This document shows positions 36,694 through 46,049 of a stretch of DNA of 64,000 nt, one piece after another. Origin of the DNA: Flavobacterium fontis (lineage in GTDB: Bacteria > Bacteroidota > Bacteroidia > Flavobacteriales > Flavobacteriaceae); NCBI RefSeq assembly GCF_900129405.1, contig NZ_FQVQ01000004.1, positions 124,001 through 188,000 of the forward strand. Direction: 5' to 3'. Under the pieces are notes generated by a model. It saw nothing but the letters and a program-made list of their open reading frames with translations. It was not told where the DNA came from and searched no databases. Made by a program: the position numbers and the translations under genes. Within the stretch, counting starts at the first letter, position 1, and each line of letters starts with the position of its first letter.

Positions 36694-37680
36694 TTAGATG
36701 GTCATGATATCGGACACGCGTACCAATTCCAAATCGATTTCGGTATGTCCTTTAATCGCTTGTTCCAAAGGAGTGAGTGCAACTTTATCATTGAGTAAGC
36801 CCACCATAAAATTGGACTTCCCTTCCAATAGTGATTCGACTGCTTTGACGCCCAAGCGCGAGGCAAGAACTCGATCAAAACACGAAGGTGAACCGCCGCG
36901 TTGCATGTGTCCCAATACAGAAACACGCACATCGTATTCAGGCATATTTTGTTCGACATAATCTTTTAATTCAAAGACATTTTTACCGATTTTATCCCCT
37001 TCAGCGACCACTACAATGGAAGAAGATTTTCCCGATAACTTGCTGCGTCGTAACGATTCCAGCAGACGCTCCAATCCCAAATCTTCTTCGGGAATAAGAA
37101 TTTCTTCGGCTCCTGCACCGATTCCCGCATTTAACGCAATGTGACCGGCATCACGCCCCATCACTTCCACAAAAAACAAACGGTTATGGGAACTGGCGGT
37201 ATCGCGAATTTTATCAATTACTTCAACAACGGTATTTAAAGCTGTATCGTAACCCAACGTGTGGCTAGTTCCGAAAATATCGTTATCAATCGTTCCTGGA
37301 ATTCCGATTACAGGGATTTTATATTCTTTATTAAAGACTTCAGCCCCCGTGAACGAACCGTCTCCACCGATGACAACCAAGGCTTCAATACCCGCTTCTT
37401 TCAAATTCTCATACGCTTTGGCTCTTCCCTCCGCTGTCATGAATTCTTTAGAACGGGCCGATTTCAAAATAGTTCCGCCTTTGTTGACGATATTGTGTAC
37501 CGAACGTGGTCCCATTTCTTTAAAATCGCCTTCAATCATCCCCTGATACCCGCGGTATATCCCCATACAATCCACATTGTAATAGGCACAAGCACGCACT
37601 ACCGAGCGAATGGCCGCATTCATTCCAGGAGAATCCCCCCCGGAGGTCAGCACTCCAATCTTTTTTATTCTTTTTGACAT
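36694..37680 (-). CDS. pfkA: ATP-dependent 6-phosphofructokinase
   Basis: A 328-residue enzyme phosphorylating fructose-6-phosphate, the committed glycolytic step. Motifs: the ATP-site GGDSPGMNAAIRS near the N-terminus, the GGDGSFTGA loop, the catalytic PGTIDNDIFGTSHTLGYDTA, and the substrate segment MGRDAGHIA. The GGDG tetrapeptide followed by S indicates ATP rather than pyrophosphate use. An ATG three codons upstream is possible; MSKRIKKIG is the usual form. It is first in an operon with gapA. Confidence 0.97.
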   Translation of the reverse strand: MSKRIKKIGVLTSGGDSPGMNAAIRSVVRACAYYNVDCMGIYRGYQGMIEGDFKEMGPRSVHNIVNKGGTILKSARSKEFMTAEGRAKAYENLKEAGIEALVVIGGDGSFTGAEVFNKEYKIPVIGIPGTIDNDIFGTSHTLGYDTALNTVVEVIDKIRDTASSHNRLFFVEVMGRDAGHIALNAGIGAGAEEILIPEEDLGLERLLESLRRSKLSGKSSSIVVVAEGDKIGKNVFELKDYVEQNMPEYDVRVSVLGHMQRGGSPSCFDRVLASRLGVKAVESLLEGKSNFMVGLLNDKVALTPLEQAIKGHTEIDLELVRVSDIMTI

Positions 37681-37831
37681 ATTCCTCACTTTAATATTGT
37701 AAAATTAGCAAACCTGTAGGATATAGAACAGGACGTTTTTACCGATTTCACAAAATCGACAAACTTCAAACGATTTCGTTGATAAGTTTACGGTTTTTTA
37801 AATAAAAGGACGCGAATTTATCAATGCCGCG

Positions 37832-40800
37832 TTAATCATCGTGAGGAACGGCCTCTTGATTGGGTTTGGGCGATTCTTGCGATTTTTCTTTTTTCTCTTT
37901 GCCCGTTTCCATATCGATATAGTCGGGTAGATGGCCCGAATCAGAGGGTAAATCGTGGGAAGCCGATTCGACTTGCACTGCTTTCTTACCAAAGATTTTT
38001 TTAATCAATTCATTAAACGTATCAAAGTCCACTTCATACGACACCCCCGCGCCTTGCGTATATCCGACGCCTTGACCGATATAATTGATGTCATTTTCAC
38101 GGTTGAAGACCCGTAAATTCAAGGTTCCATCTTCATTGACACGATACAGCGCTTCAAAATTACCTACGATCGCCGTTTGCGAAACACCGCCTGTAGGTAC
38201 ACCGACTCGACCGTTGATGGTTATTCGGTCATTGATTTGGGTTGTAATATTGGCTACCAAACGACCGTCGGTAGGCGTTAAAGCGGTACGGTCAGCTTGA
38301 CTGTAGGTCACATCGAGGATAAATTTTCCTTCCTTATCATTGAACAAATCGCCAAACAAGGCACCTGCTTTTTCATAAAAACTGTTGGTGATTTGGGATT
38401 GACTCAAACCCTCGGGACTCAAAAATCCACCTGTCGACAAAAGGTAGAGCGCTTGCGTTTGTCGCGTATCACGGTCGCTGAGTTTGGTTTCGATTTCGGA
38501 GCGCATGACCGAACTCACGTTGGGGAAGTTAATGGCAAAATCGGGTTCAGGAGCCAAAACCGTTCCTTTTAAGGAAATAACAACATCTACGGGAATTTTT
38601 CGGTTGAACGAAGCATTTTCCACCAAAACAGCGGGATTGGCTGTAATGTTTTGTGAAACAGCTTCCAAATTCAATTGAGCGCGGTACGGATTGCCTTCCC
38701 ATACAATGGAGCCAAATCGTTTTACCTTAAACTTTTTATCGATCAAACCGCCGTATTTAAAGTTATAGTAACCATCCCACACTTGAAAGTCGCCCGTCAT
38801 TTCAAACTTACCTAGCGTATTGATATTCATAAATAAGGTTCCTACCCCTGTTCCGCGCATACCGTGTTTGGATTCGCGATTCAAAATCACTTCAATGTTG
38901 GCCACGGGTGTAATATTGAACTCAAAATTCATTTGCAAACCGTTGTAATTACGAATGAACTCAGCATCTCTTGGTGTTTCGCCATTTTTCTCTTGTCGTG
39001 TTAAAAAATGGATGTAGTTATTCTCCGAGACCGCATCGGCGTCATTGATAGGAATTTTTATGTCGGTCCCTTTTTGTGAGGTAGCCACCACATCAATTTC
39101 CAAACCGTCGGTAGGGCCTTTAATTGTGGCCGAACCATCGATGAAAGCGGTTCCAAAATAAGCGGCGTCTTCTTTATCTTGGGTATCTAAAGCCAAAATT
39201 CTATTGGACGCAATGTTTAAATCCAATTCCCAATTCCCAAATTGCTTGTGGCGCACAAAACCTTGTAAGGTTCCTTCGGTATTGTATTTGGAATCCAAAA
39301 TTCGGGTGCGTTGAATGATAAAACGGTCCTGCGTTACATCGACAATCGAATTGGGTTGCATTTCGTAATCGACATTCAAATACGGAATGGTAACTCCGGC
39401 TTCATCCACAAACAAGCGCCCGTTGTAATCTACATTGTTGATGTTTCCATCGATTCGAGCATTTCCTGAAACAAATCCGCGAATCTTGGTCAAAACGTCT
39501 CCGCCCAAATGATCGAGTACTCCCAGATTGAACTTCTGAAAGTTTAAATCCAAGTCCACAAACGTTTCTCCCGCTTGGGTTCTCAAATTCCCATCGGCGG
39601 TAAACGATCGGAAAAGTTCGTTTTCTATGGTAGAATGGATGTCAAAGCGGCTAAAATCTTCGTTTCCTTTGATTTGTAAATTCAAATCGCCCAACACATT
39701 CTCGTTGACCAATAACTCATCGATGGCTACTTGTGCCGTGGGTTGATACACAGCATCCTTTTGCTTGATATTTACGGCTCCGTTAACCTTACCTTCAAAC
39801 ACAAATTGCGGAACATCGGGCGTAATTTTGTTCAAATTGACATCGTGAAACGTGAGTTGTAAATCCTTACTTTTTTGCGCATCATTGATTGATCCACTCA
39901 GGGACATGAATTCATTTTCGTGCGAAATGAGCAAGTCGTCAAAGCGGAAGTTGTTTAAATTTTTATCAAAAACAATCCGATTTTTTTCGTCATCGTTGCT
40001 ATTGATATACCACAAATAGTCTTTGAACATGACTTCTGATTTTCTAAAACCAATCACGTTATTTTTTTGGGCATCTATGGTGTGGTAGAGGTTTAAATTG
40101 TAAAAGTCGTTTCCTTTTTCGCCGCCTTTAAACTCGGTTCGGAAAGCAAGAGTGTCTTTGGCAGTTGTGTTTATCAATGAAAAATCACGAATCTTGTAAT
40201 ACTTCGTTTTTAGTGAATCCAATTGAACATAGGTATTGTACAACGGATTTTTATTATCGATCTCCAGTAAAAAATTATCCAAATGATTGCCAAAGACATC
40301 AACCGTTTTGGAGGTTAAATCCATTTTAAAATCGTTCTCATCACTGCGAATAACCCCGCTCAAACGCGCATCTTCACTGAACGAAATTTCGGGGTTGATG
40401 ATTTCAATAATTTTGTGAAACTCTACAAAATCAAACTTCACATACTGCCCTTTTTTGAGCGTATTAGGTCGGTAATTGGCATACAGACTTCCCAAAGAAT
40501 TTTCGACCATTTTGGCAATTTGTGCAAACTCAAATTTGCCTTGAATTTTACCATTGATTTCGTTGGGCGAATATAAAGTGACCACATGCTCGTTTTCACT
40601 ATTAAATGACGAGTTTAGCGTGAGGTAATCAAAAAAGTATTGGTCTTTGCGATTGATGTACGAGGCGTTGGTCAATACTAAATCACCTTTCATAGTATCA
40701 ATAGAACTCCCCGTTATTTTGGTCACGATATCGCCGCGAAAAACAGCAACGTCATCCTTTGAAAAATTCAAACGTTTCAAATTGGCATAATCCACTCGGG

Positions 40801-42361
40801 CATGAAAATCATAAACATTTTCCTTTTTACTTAAGTCTACAATCCCATCGAAATCAAAAAATAAGTTGGGGTCGTTTACATTAATTTTACCTTTAAAATA
40901 GGGCTTTTTGAAATTTCCGTTAGCGAGAATATTTTGGTAGGTATAACCATTATACTCCATACTTTGCACCCCTCCCGAAAAACGAATATCCAAGTATTTT
41001 TCTATAAATCCTTTTCCATCCACGGTTACATTAAGACTTACCTTACCCAAGTCAGAACGCCCTAAAAACCGACCCAAATCAAACTGATTCATGGCCAAAA
41101 CTCCCGAATAAGAAGCATTGTCGATATGGTCTATGTTGGACATCGTCAAATTGCTACTTAATTGTCCTAGCAATGTCACTAAATTAAAATCGGCTTCAAT
41201 GGTTTTGGGCGTAATCTCGGCGGTACCATCCAGTTGAAATTGACCTAATTTTTGTAGTGAAGAGGGTAATTTTTTTCCCAGCACATTGGGAAGCAATGCG
41301 GTAAGATCGTCGTAATTGGAGGAAACTTTTTTGAATTTTCCTTTCATGTAAAAATCACCCTCGTTGCGTGTGGCAAATAAATTTCTAAAATTTACCGTAC
41401 CTACAATTTCTGAATTCAAAAGATCGCGCAACACCAAACGCCGCGCGGTAAAATTATTAAGGGTTCCATCCAATTTACCCGAAAAATTGATGCGGTTGTT
41501 TTTTCCCATTTCGCTGTAAAAAAAGCGAATATCATTGGTGGCAATAGAGGCCAACTGGGTATTGATGTCGAAGCGAACTTTGTTGTTAAAATCAGCAAAA
41601 TCTTTTCGTTCATACCGAAGAATGATATCGCCTTTAAAATGCGACTCTGCTGTTTTTAAGTCTGTTTTTTCTAACCGAATATTTTGCTTAGTATAGGTAA
41701 ATTGTGTCTCCATTTGGGTGACATCCAAGCCACGGTGATCATGAAAAGCCATCCGATCGACATGGGTGTAAACGTTGGGACCTTTTATTTTAAAATCGGA
41801 CAACACCGCATTAATTCGCGTAAAGTCAACGTCTTTAGGAACTTTTCGATTGTAATCCGTCATTCGGAAAGTACTGTTTTTTAACGTAATCGCTTCCGCT
41901 ACCATACGAAATTTGCCCGATGAAGGCTTCCCATCATCAAAGGCGGCCACAAAATCATCCAAATTGGTATCGCGCTTTCCTTTGGGCGTTTTTACATCCA
42001 ATAGCAGTTGATCTACCTCCATTTTACCAAAATAAAGATTGCCATCCATCAGGGATTTAACATCCGATAACGTAGTGCGAATACGTTGGGCAAAAATCAA
42101 GGTATCTTGGGTCGTGTCGCGAACAATCACCTCTTTCAGTTGAACGCCGCCAAAAACAGTAATCTCAACGCGATTAACCTGGATGTTGGTTCCGTAATCA
42201 CGATTAATTTGTTCGGTAAAATACTGAGCAATACGCGTTTGTACCACAGGAAGTGAGAGTGCGATAGCCGCAAAAATCAACAAAAGGAGCAACGCCAAAA
42301 GTGTACGAAGTACAATCTTCCGAATCTTTTTTCTGCGTGTATTTGTTTTTTTCTCTTCCAA
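37832..42361 (-). CDS. tamB: Translocation/assembly module protein TamB
   Basis: A 1509-residue envelope protein with an N-terminal membrane anchor (about residues 14-37, LRTLLALLLLLIFAAIALS) and a very long beta-taco body of repeated short strands across the periplasm. The C-terminal DUF490/TamB domain occupies roughly residues 1100-1470, with VDVVISLKGTVLAPEPDF and later GQGVGYTQGAGVSYEVDF. TamB-type proteins form hydrophobic grooves that move phospholipids from inner to outer membrane and aid barrel assembly. The C-terminal tail is charged (KEKKEKSQESPKPNQ). The gene is a single transcription unit head-to-head with tsaD. Confidence 0.93.
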   Translation of the reverse strand: MEEKKTNTRRKKIRKIVLRTLLALLLLLIFAAIALSLPVVQTRIAQYFTEQINRDYGTNIQVNRVEITVFGGVQLKEVIVRDTTQDTLIFAQRIRTTLSDVKSLMDGNLYFGKMEVDQLLLDVKTPKGKRDTNLDDFVAAFDDGKPSSGKFRMVAEAITLKNSTFRMTDYNRKVPKDVDFTRINAVLSDFKIKGPNVYTHVDRMAFHDHRGLDVTQMETQFTYTKQNIRLEKTDLKTAESHFKGDIILRYERKDFADFNNKVRFDINTQLASIATNDIRFFYSEMGKNNRINFSGKLDGTLNNFTARRLVLRDLLNSEIVGTVNFRNLFATRNEGDFYMKGKFKKVSSNYDDLTALLPNVLGKKLPSSLQKLGQFQLDGTAEITPKTIEADFNLVTLLGQLSSNLTMSNIDHIDNASYSGVLAMNQFDLGRFLGRSDLGKVSLNVTVDGKGFIEKYLDIRFSGGVQSMEYNGYTYQNILANGNFKKPYFKGKINVNDPNLFFDFDGIVDLSKKENVYDFHARVDYANLKRLNFSKDDVAVFRGDIVTKITGSSIDTMKGDLVLTNASYINRKDQYFFDYLTLNSSFNSENEHVVTLYSPNEINGKIQGKFEFAQIAKMVENSLGSLYANYRPNTLKKGQYVKFDFVEFHKIIEIINPEISFSEDARLSGVIRSDENDFKMDLTSKTVDVFGNHLDNFLLEIDNKNPLYNTYVQLDSLKTKYYKIRDFSLINTTAKDTLAFRTEFKGGEKGNDFYNLNLYHTIDAQKNNVIGFRKSEVMFKDYLWYINSNDDEKNRIVFDKNLNNFRFDDLLISHENEFMSLSGSINDAQKSKDLQLTFHDVNLNKITPDVPQFVFEGKVNGAVNIKQKDAVYQPTAQVAIDELLVNENVLGDLNLQIKGNEDFSRFDIHSTIENELFRSFTADGNLRTQAGETFVDLDLNFQKFNLGVLDHLGGDVLTKIRGFVSGNARIDGNINNVDYNGRLFVDEAGVTIPYLNVDYEMQPNSIVDVTQDRFIIQRTRILDSKYNTEGTLQGFVRHKQFGNWELDLNIASNRILALDTQDKEDAAYFGTAFIDGSATIKGPTDGLEIDVVATSQKGTDIKIPINDADAVSENNYIHFLTRQEKNGETPRDAEFIRNYNGLQMNFEFNITPVANIEVILNRESKHGMRGTGVGTLFMNINTLGKFEMTGDFQVWDGYYNFKYGGLIDKKFKVKRFGSIVWEGNPYRAQLNLEAVSQNITANPAVLVENASFNRKIPVDVVISLKGTVLAPEPDFAINFPNVSSVMRSEIETKLSDRDTRQTQALYLLSTGGFLSPEGLSQSQITNSFYEKAGALFGDLFNDKEGKFILDVTYSQADRTALTPTDGRLVANITTQINDRITINGRVGVPTGGVSQTAIVGNFEALYRVNEDGTLNLRVFNRENDINYIGQGVGYTQGAGVSYEVDFDTFNELIKKIFGKKAVQVESASHDLPSDSGHLPDYIDMETGKEKKEKSQESPKPNQEAVPHDD

Positions 42362-42397
42362 AATGAGGGTTACGAATGGTCTAAATACGAAAAAGCG

Positions 42398-42405
42398 TAC
42401 CTTTG
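42398..42405 (+). promoter_or_regulatory. Candidate -7 element for tsaD inside a small palindrome
   Basis: TACCTTTG is a match to TAnnTTTG and is followed by C. It overlaps the 14-bp perfect palindrome ACCTTTGCAAAGGT (42399-42412) in the gap between tamB and tsaD, so the palindrome places a TTTG block on both strands. No clear -33 element is seen on the plus side. Confidence 0.45.
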
Positions 42406-42467
42406 CAAAGGTGTAAAAATACAGGATTTACGCTGTTGAAACCAAATTTAAACAAAAATTGTGCCTG

Positions 42468-43490
42468 ATGTCTCAAGGTCCTATTTATATTTTAGCGTTG
42501 GAGAGTTCGTGCGATGATACGGCGGCGGCGGTGTTGCAAGATACCACGGTACTTTCAAATGTTGTCGCGCGGCAACACATCCATGAGGAATATGGGGGCG
42601 TTGTGCCTGAACTGGCGTCTCGTGCCCACCAGCAAAACATTGTTCCTGTCGTTGATGTTGCGCTCAAAAAAGCAGGCATCACCCGCGAACAATTGCATGC
42701 TATTGCTTTTACGCAAGGTCCCGGATTGATGGGGTCGCTTTTGGTGGGAACGTCCTTTGCCAAATCGATGGCCATGGGATTGAACATTCCATTATTGGCA
42801 GTAAACCACATGCATGCCCATATTTTGGCACATTTCATTACCGAAGAAGGTTATGACATTCCCGAGTTTCCCTTTTTGGCTTTGACCATATCGGGAGGAC
42901 ATACGCAGATTGTGCAGGTAAATGACTTTTTTGATTTAAAAGTTATTGGCGAAACCACCGATGATGCTGTGGGCGAAGCTTTTGATAAATCGGCAAAAAT
43001 ATTAGGATTGCCTTATCCCGGAGGGCCATTGATTGACCAATGGGCAAAAGAGGGCAATCCAAAACGTTTTCCTTTTACGCGGCCCAAAGTAGACGGGCTC
43101 AACTTTAGTTTCTCGGGATTGAAGACGCAAATATTGTATTTTATTCAAAAAAATACAGCCATCAACTCCAACTTTATAGAGGAAAACAAGGCCGACATTT
43201 GTGCTTCTATACAACATATTATCATTGCCATCCTGATGGAAAAATTGGAAATGGCCGTGGCGCAAACGGGAATTTCTCAAATTGCGATTGGAGGCGGGGT
43301 TTCGGCCAACTCCGGTATTCGTCAAGCATTGGTTGAGGCGCGTACGCAGAAAGGTTGGAAAACATTTATTCCCAAGTTTGAATACACCACCGACAACGCC
43401 GCTATGATTGGCATTGTTGGATATTATCGCTATTTGAATCAACACTACGCCTCGCGCGATGTAGTAGCCAAAGCACGCATTCCGTTTTAA
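42468..43490 (+). CDS. tsaD: tRNA N6-threonylcarbamoyltransferase TsaD
   Basis: A 340-residue ASKHA-fold enzyme that completes the t6A37 modification of ANN-decoding tRNAs, using threonylcarbamoyl-AMP made by TsaC and partnered by TsaB and TsaE. Its metal-binding HMHAH motif (AVNHMHAHILAH), the N-terminal ILALESSCDDTAAAV, the SGGHTQIVQV loop, and AIGGGVSANSGIRQAL are intact. The ORF can be extended to a TTG nine bases upstream, but the ATG at 42468 gives the normal start. It opens a plus-strand run with rsmE, a thioredoxin-like gene and others. Confidence 0.97.
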   Translation: MSQGPIYILALESSCDDTAAAVLQDTTVLSNVVARQHIHEEYGGVVPELASRAHQQNIVPVVDVALKKAGITREQLHAIAFTQGPGLMGSLLVGTSFAKSMAMGLNIPLLAVNHMHAHILAHFITEEGYDIPEFPFLALTISGGHTQIVQVNDFFDLKVIGETTDDAVGEAFDKSAKILGLPYPGGPLIDQWAKEGNPKRFPFTRPKVDGLNFSFSGLKTQILYFIQKNTAINSNFIEENKADICASIQHIIIAILMEKLEMAVAQTGISQIAIGGGVSANSGIRQALVEARTQKGWKTFIPKFEYTTDNAAMIGIVGYYRYLNQHYASRDVVAKARIPF

Positions 43491-43492
43491 CT

Positions 43493-44212
43493 ATGCAATT
43501 GTTTTATAATTCAACGCTGACTCCCGAAACAAAAACCTTTACGTTTGACCGTGAAGAAAGTCGACATATCATTAAAGTTCTACGAAAAAAAGAAGGCGAT
43601 AGCATTCATGTTACCAACGGTTTAGGCAATTTATTTCACACCAAAATAACATTGGCCTCTGACCATAAATGCACGGTTGAAATTGTGGAGTGTACGTATC
43701 AAAAACCAGCCTCATACCGATTGCATTTGGCCGTAGCGCCTACCAAAATGAATGAACGTTACGAATGGTTTTTGGAAAAAGCAACCGAAATTGGCATCCA
43801 TACCATCACACCTATTCTTTGCGATCATTCGGAACGAACCGTATTCAAAACCGAGCGGATGGAAAAAATCATCGTTGCCGCCATGAAGCAGTCCAATCAA
43901 TTGTATGTCCCTGAATTGCAAGCGCCTATCCCCTTTTCAACCTTTATACAAGCTCCTTTTTCAGGTCAAAAATTTATAGCGCATTGCGAGGAAAGCCAAC
44001 GTCAATCCTTACAAGAAGCCCTGAAAACACAAGAGGATGTGCTGATTTTAATCGGACCCGAAGGCGATTTTTCTGTTAAAGAAATTGAAAGTGCTTGTGC
44101 AAAAGGTTTTGTTCCAATAACTTTGGGTAATACACGACTTCGAACAGAAACGGCTGCTGTTGTTGCCTGTCATAGTGTGGTGTTTAAAAATGAATGGTAT
44201 GAGAATAAATAG
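43493..44212 (+). CDS. rsmE: 16S rRNA (uracil-1498-N3)-methyltransferase RsmE
   Basis: A 239-residue SPOUT-class methyltransferase acting on the 30S subunit. An N-terminal PUA-like domain (EESRHIIKVLRKKEGDSIHVTNG-type segment) precedes the knotted SAM-binding region: VLILIGPEGDFSVKEI near residues 182-197 and LGNTRLRTETAAVVA near 212-226, both family signatures. It begins 2 bases after the tsaD stop. Its last 14 bases overlap the start of the thioredoxin-like gene, consistent with translational coupling. Confidence 0.96.
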   Translation: MQLFYNSTLTPETKTFTFDREESRHIIKVLRKKEGDSIHVTNGLGNLFHTKITLASDHKCTVEIVECTYQKPASYRLHLAVAPTKMNERYEWFLEKATEIGIHTITPILCDHSERTVFKTERMEKIIVAAMKQSNQLYVPELQAPIPFSTFIQAPFSGQKFIAHCEESQRQSLQEALKTQEDVLILIGPEGDFSVKEIESACAKGFVPITLGNTRLRTETAAVVACHSVVFKNEWYENK

Positions 44213-45386
44213 TTTTCTTTTTTGCTTTTTGATCAGTGCCTTGGGGTGGTCGCAAGCCAACGTTATTTTTAAAGATCGGAATTATTTTGAAGCACAAAAT
44301 GAAGCCCGAGAAAAGAACAAACCGCTCGTGGTGATGTTTTATGCCAATTGGTGTGAACATTGCAAAAAAATGAAAAGTTCGGTTTTACAGGATACCGATG
44401 TCGTGCTATTTTATGCGCAAAATTATATTACCGTAGCTATTGACGCCGAGAGTGATGCGGGAAGTGCTTTGAAGCAAAAATTTAAAAATGATTGTAAGGT
44501 GCGCTCCTATCCTACCTTTGCGTATTTTTCTTCAAAAGAAGTCTACTGGGGTGGATTTTCAGGGGAAATGAAAAAAGAAAGTTTTATTGAAGAAGGCACT
44601 AAATTGTTGCAACCCGAAAATCAATTGCCCCAACTCAAAGCAGCGTTCGAAGCCAATGTGAATAATCCAGAGGCGTGTTTAAAATACATCGCTTCCATTC
44701 GAAAAGCCGGATTTGATGCGACTACGATTACACAACGCTATCTCAAAACCGTTCCCAAAGAAAATTTATTTACCGAATTAAATTGGCGCATTATAGCCAA
44801 TGGAATCAATACGGTAGAAGCTCCCGAATTTCAGTGGATCATCGACTATCAAAAAGAATTTGGGCAAGCGGCTAGTCCACAGCGGGTTGAGAAAAAAATT
44901 ATTTACACCGTGCAAGACAACCTACGAAGTGCAGCCGACGCGTTGGATACCCTAAATTATCGCAAAAAAAGAGTTTTTGTTGAGAAAATTCAGTTGCGAA
45001 AAACCGATTCGCTATTGTACAAATACGACACACAATTGTATGCCAGTATACAAGATTGGAAACGCTACCAACAGGTTACATTAGAAAAAACAGATACCTT
45101 TGCCGCCAAAGATGCCAACCAATTGATAGAAAATGCTTCGGTGTATTTGAATTACATCCAACAGCCCGATGCGTTACGAAAGGCAATTACTTGGGTCGAT
45201 AAAGCCATTGCGCTAAGTGAAAACGCCGAAAAACATTTGGTAAAAGCCAAATTATACCTCAAATTGAAAGATAGAACGCAAGCGCTTCAAGCGGCCGAAA
45301 CCGCCAAAAAATGGTCGGAACAAATGGGTTGGAGCAGTTCAGAAAGCGATACCATCATCAAGGAAATAAAAGCTGCCAAACTATGA
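44199..45386 (+). CDS. Secreted thioredoxin-fold protein with C-terminal helical repeats
   Basis: A 395-residue exported protein. A signal peptide (MRINSFLFCFLISALGWSQA) is followed by a thioredoxin-like domain whose active site is W-C52-E-H-C55 (YANWCEHCKKMK), then a long alpha-helical part (about residues 145-395) with TPR-like character. It resembles Bacteroidota periplasmic disulfide/thioredoxin proteins. The substrate is unknown; reduction or repair of envelope protein thiols is a reasonable guess. The start overlaps rsmE by 14 bases; MNGMRINSF three codons earlier is an alternative. Its stop overlaps the DUF4159 gene start. Confidence 0.88.
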   Translation: MRINSFLFCFLISALGWSQANVIFKDRNYFEAQNEAREKNKPLVVMFYANWCEHCKKMKSSVLQDTDVVLFYAQNYITVAIDAESDAGSALKQKFKNDCKVRSYPTFAYFSSKEVYWGGFSGEMKKESFIEEGTKLLQPENQLPQLKAAFEANVNNPEACLKYIASIRKAGFDATTITQRYLKTVPKENLFTELNWRIIANGINTVEAPEFQWIIDYQKEFGQAASPQRVEKKIIYTVQDNLRSAADALDTLNYRKKRVFVEKIQLRKTDSLLYKYDTQLYASIQDWKRYQQVTLEKTDTFAAKDANQLIENASVYLNYIQQPDALRKAITWVDKAIALSENAEKHLVKAKLYLKLKDRTQALQAAETAKKWSEQMGWSSSESDTIIKEIKAAKL

Positions 45387-46024
45387 AATATCTAATACTA
45401 GGTTTGTGTTTACTCGCCAATTTGAGTAGCCCCGCTCAAGAAATTGCCTTGTTAAAATACAGTGGCGGAGGAGACTGGTATGCCAATCCCACCGCTTTAC
45501 CCAATTTAATTCGGTATTGCAACAGTTCGTTGAACACCAAAATAAAGACCAAACCGGCAACTGTAGAACCCTCGAGTCCCGATTTATTTTCCTATCCTTT
45601 TGTGCACATGACTGGACACGGCAATGTGGTGTTCAGTCCCGCAGATATTGCAAATCTTCGTAATTATTTGCTTTCTGGTGGATTTTTACACATTGATGAC
45701 AATTACGGGATGGATGAGTTTATACGGAAAGAAATCAAGCGTTTATTTCCTGAAAAAAACTTGGTAGAACTGCCCGCCAATCACCCGATTTTTCAAGGTC
45801 CTAACCTATTTGCCTCCGGACTGCCCAAAATTCACGAACACGACGGTAAACGTCCACAAGCGTTTGGGATATTTGAAAACAATCGTTTGGTACTATTGTA
45901 TACCTTTGAATGTGATTTAGGCGACGGTTGGGAAGATGCCGATGTGCACAACGACCCCAAAGAGGTTCGCGAAAAAGCACTGAAAATGGGGGCGAATTTA
46001 ATTCACTACGTTTTCAATAACTAA
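45383..46024 (+). CDS. DUF4159-domain exported protein
   Basis: A 213-residue protein with a signal peptide (MKYLILGLCLLANLSSPAQ) and a single DUF4159 domain: ALLKYSGGGDWYANPTALPN, HMTGHGNVVFSPADIANLRNYLL, and SGGFLHIDDNYGMDEFIRKE. The glutamine-amidotransferase-like fold predicted for DUF4159 proteins is consistent with the GGFLHIDD strand, but no activity is established. It overlaps the thioredoxin-like gene by ATGA and is followed 25 bases later by an AI-2E-type transporter. Confidence 0.86.
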   Translation: MKYLILGLCLLANLSSPAQEIALLKYSGGGDWYANPTALPNLIRYCNSSLNTKIKTKPATVEPSSPDLFSYPFVHMTGHGNVVFSPADIANLRNYLLSGGFLHIDDNYGMDEFIRKEIKRLFPEKNLVELPANHPIFQGPNLFASGLPKIHEHDGKRPQAFGIFENNRLVLLYTFECDLGDGWEDADVHNDPKEVREKALKMGANLIHYVFNN

Positions 46025-46049
46025 AACTAACGAACAAAATCACAACCCT

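Noticed and set aside
37798-37992. Minus-strand 64-residue frame
   Set aside because: It is an out-of-frame reading of the charged C-terminal tail of TamB.
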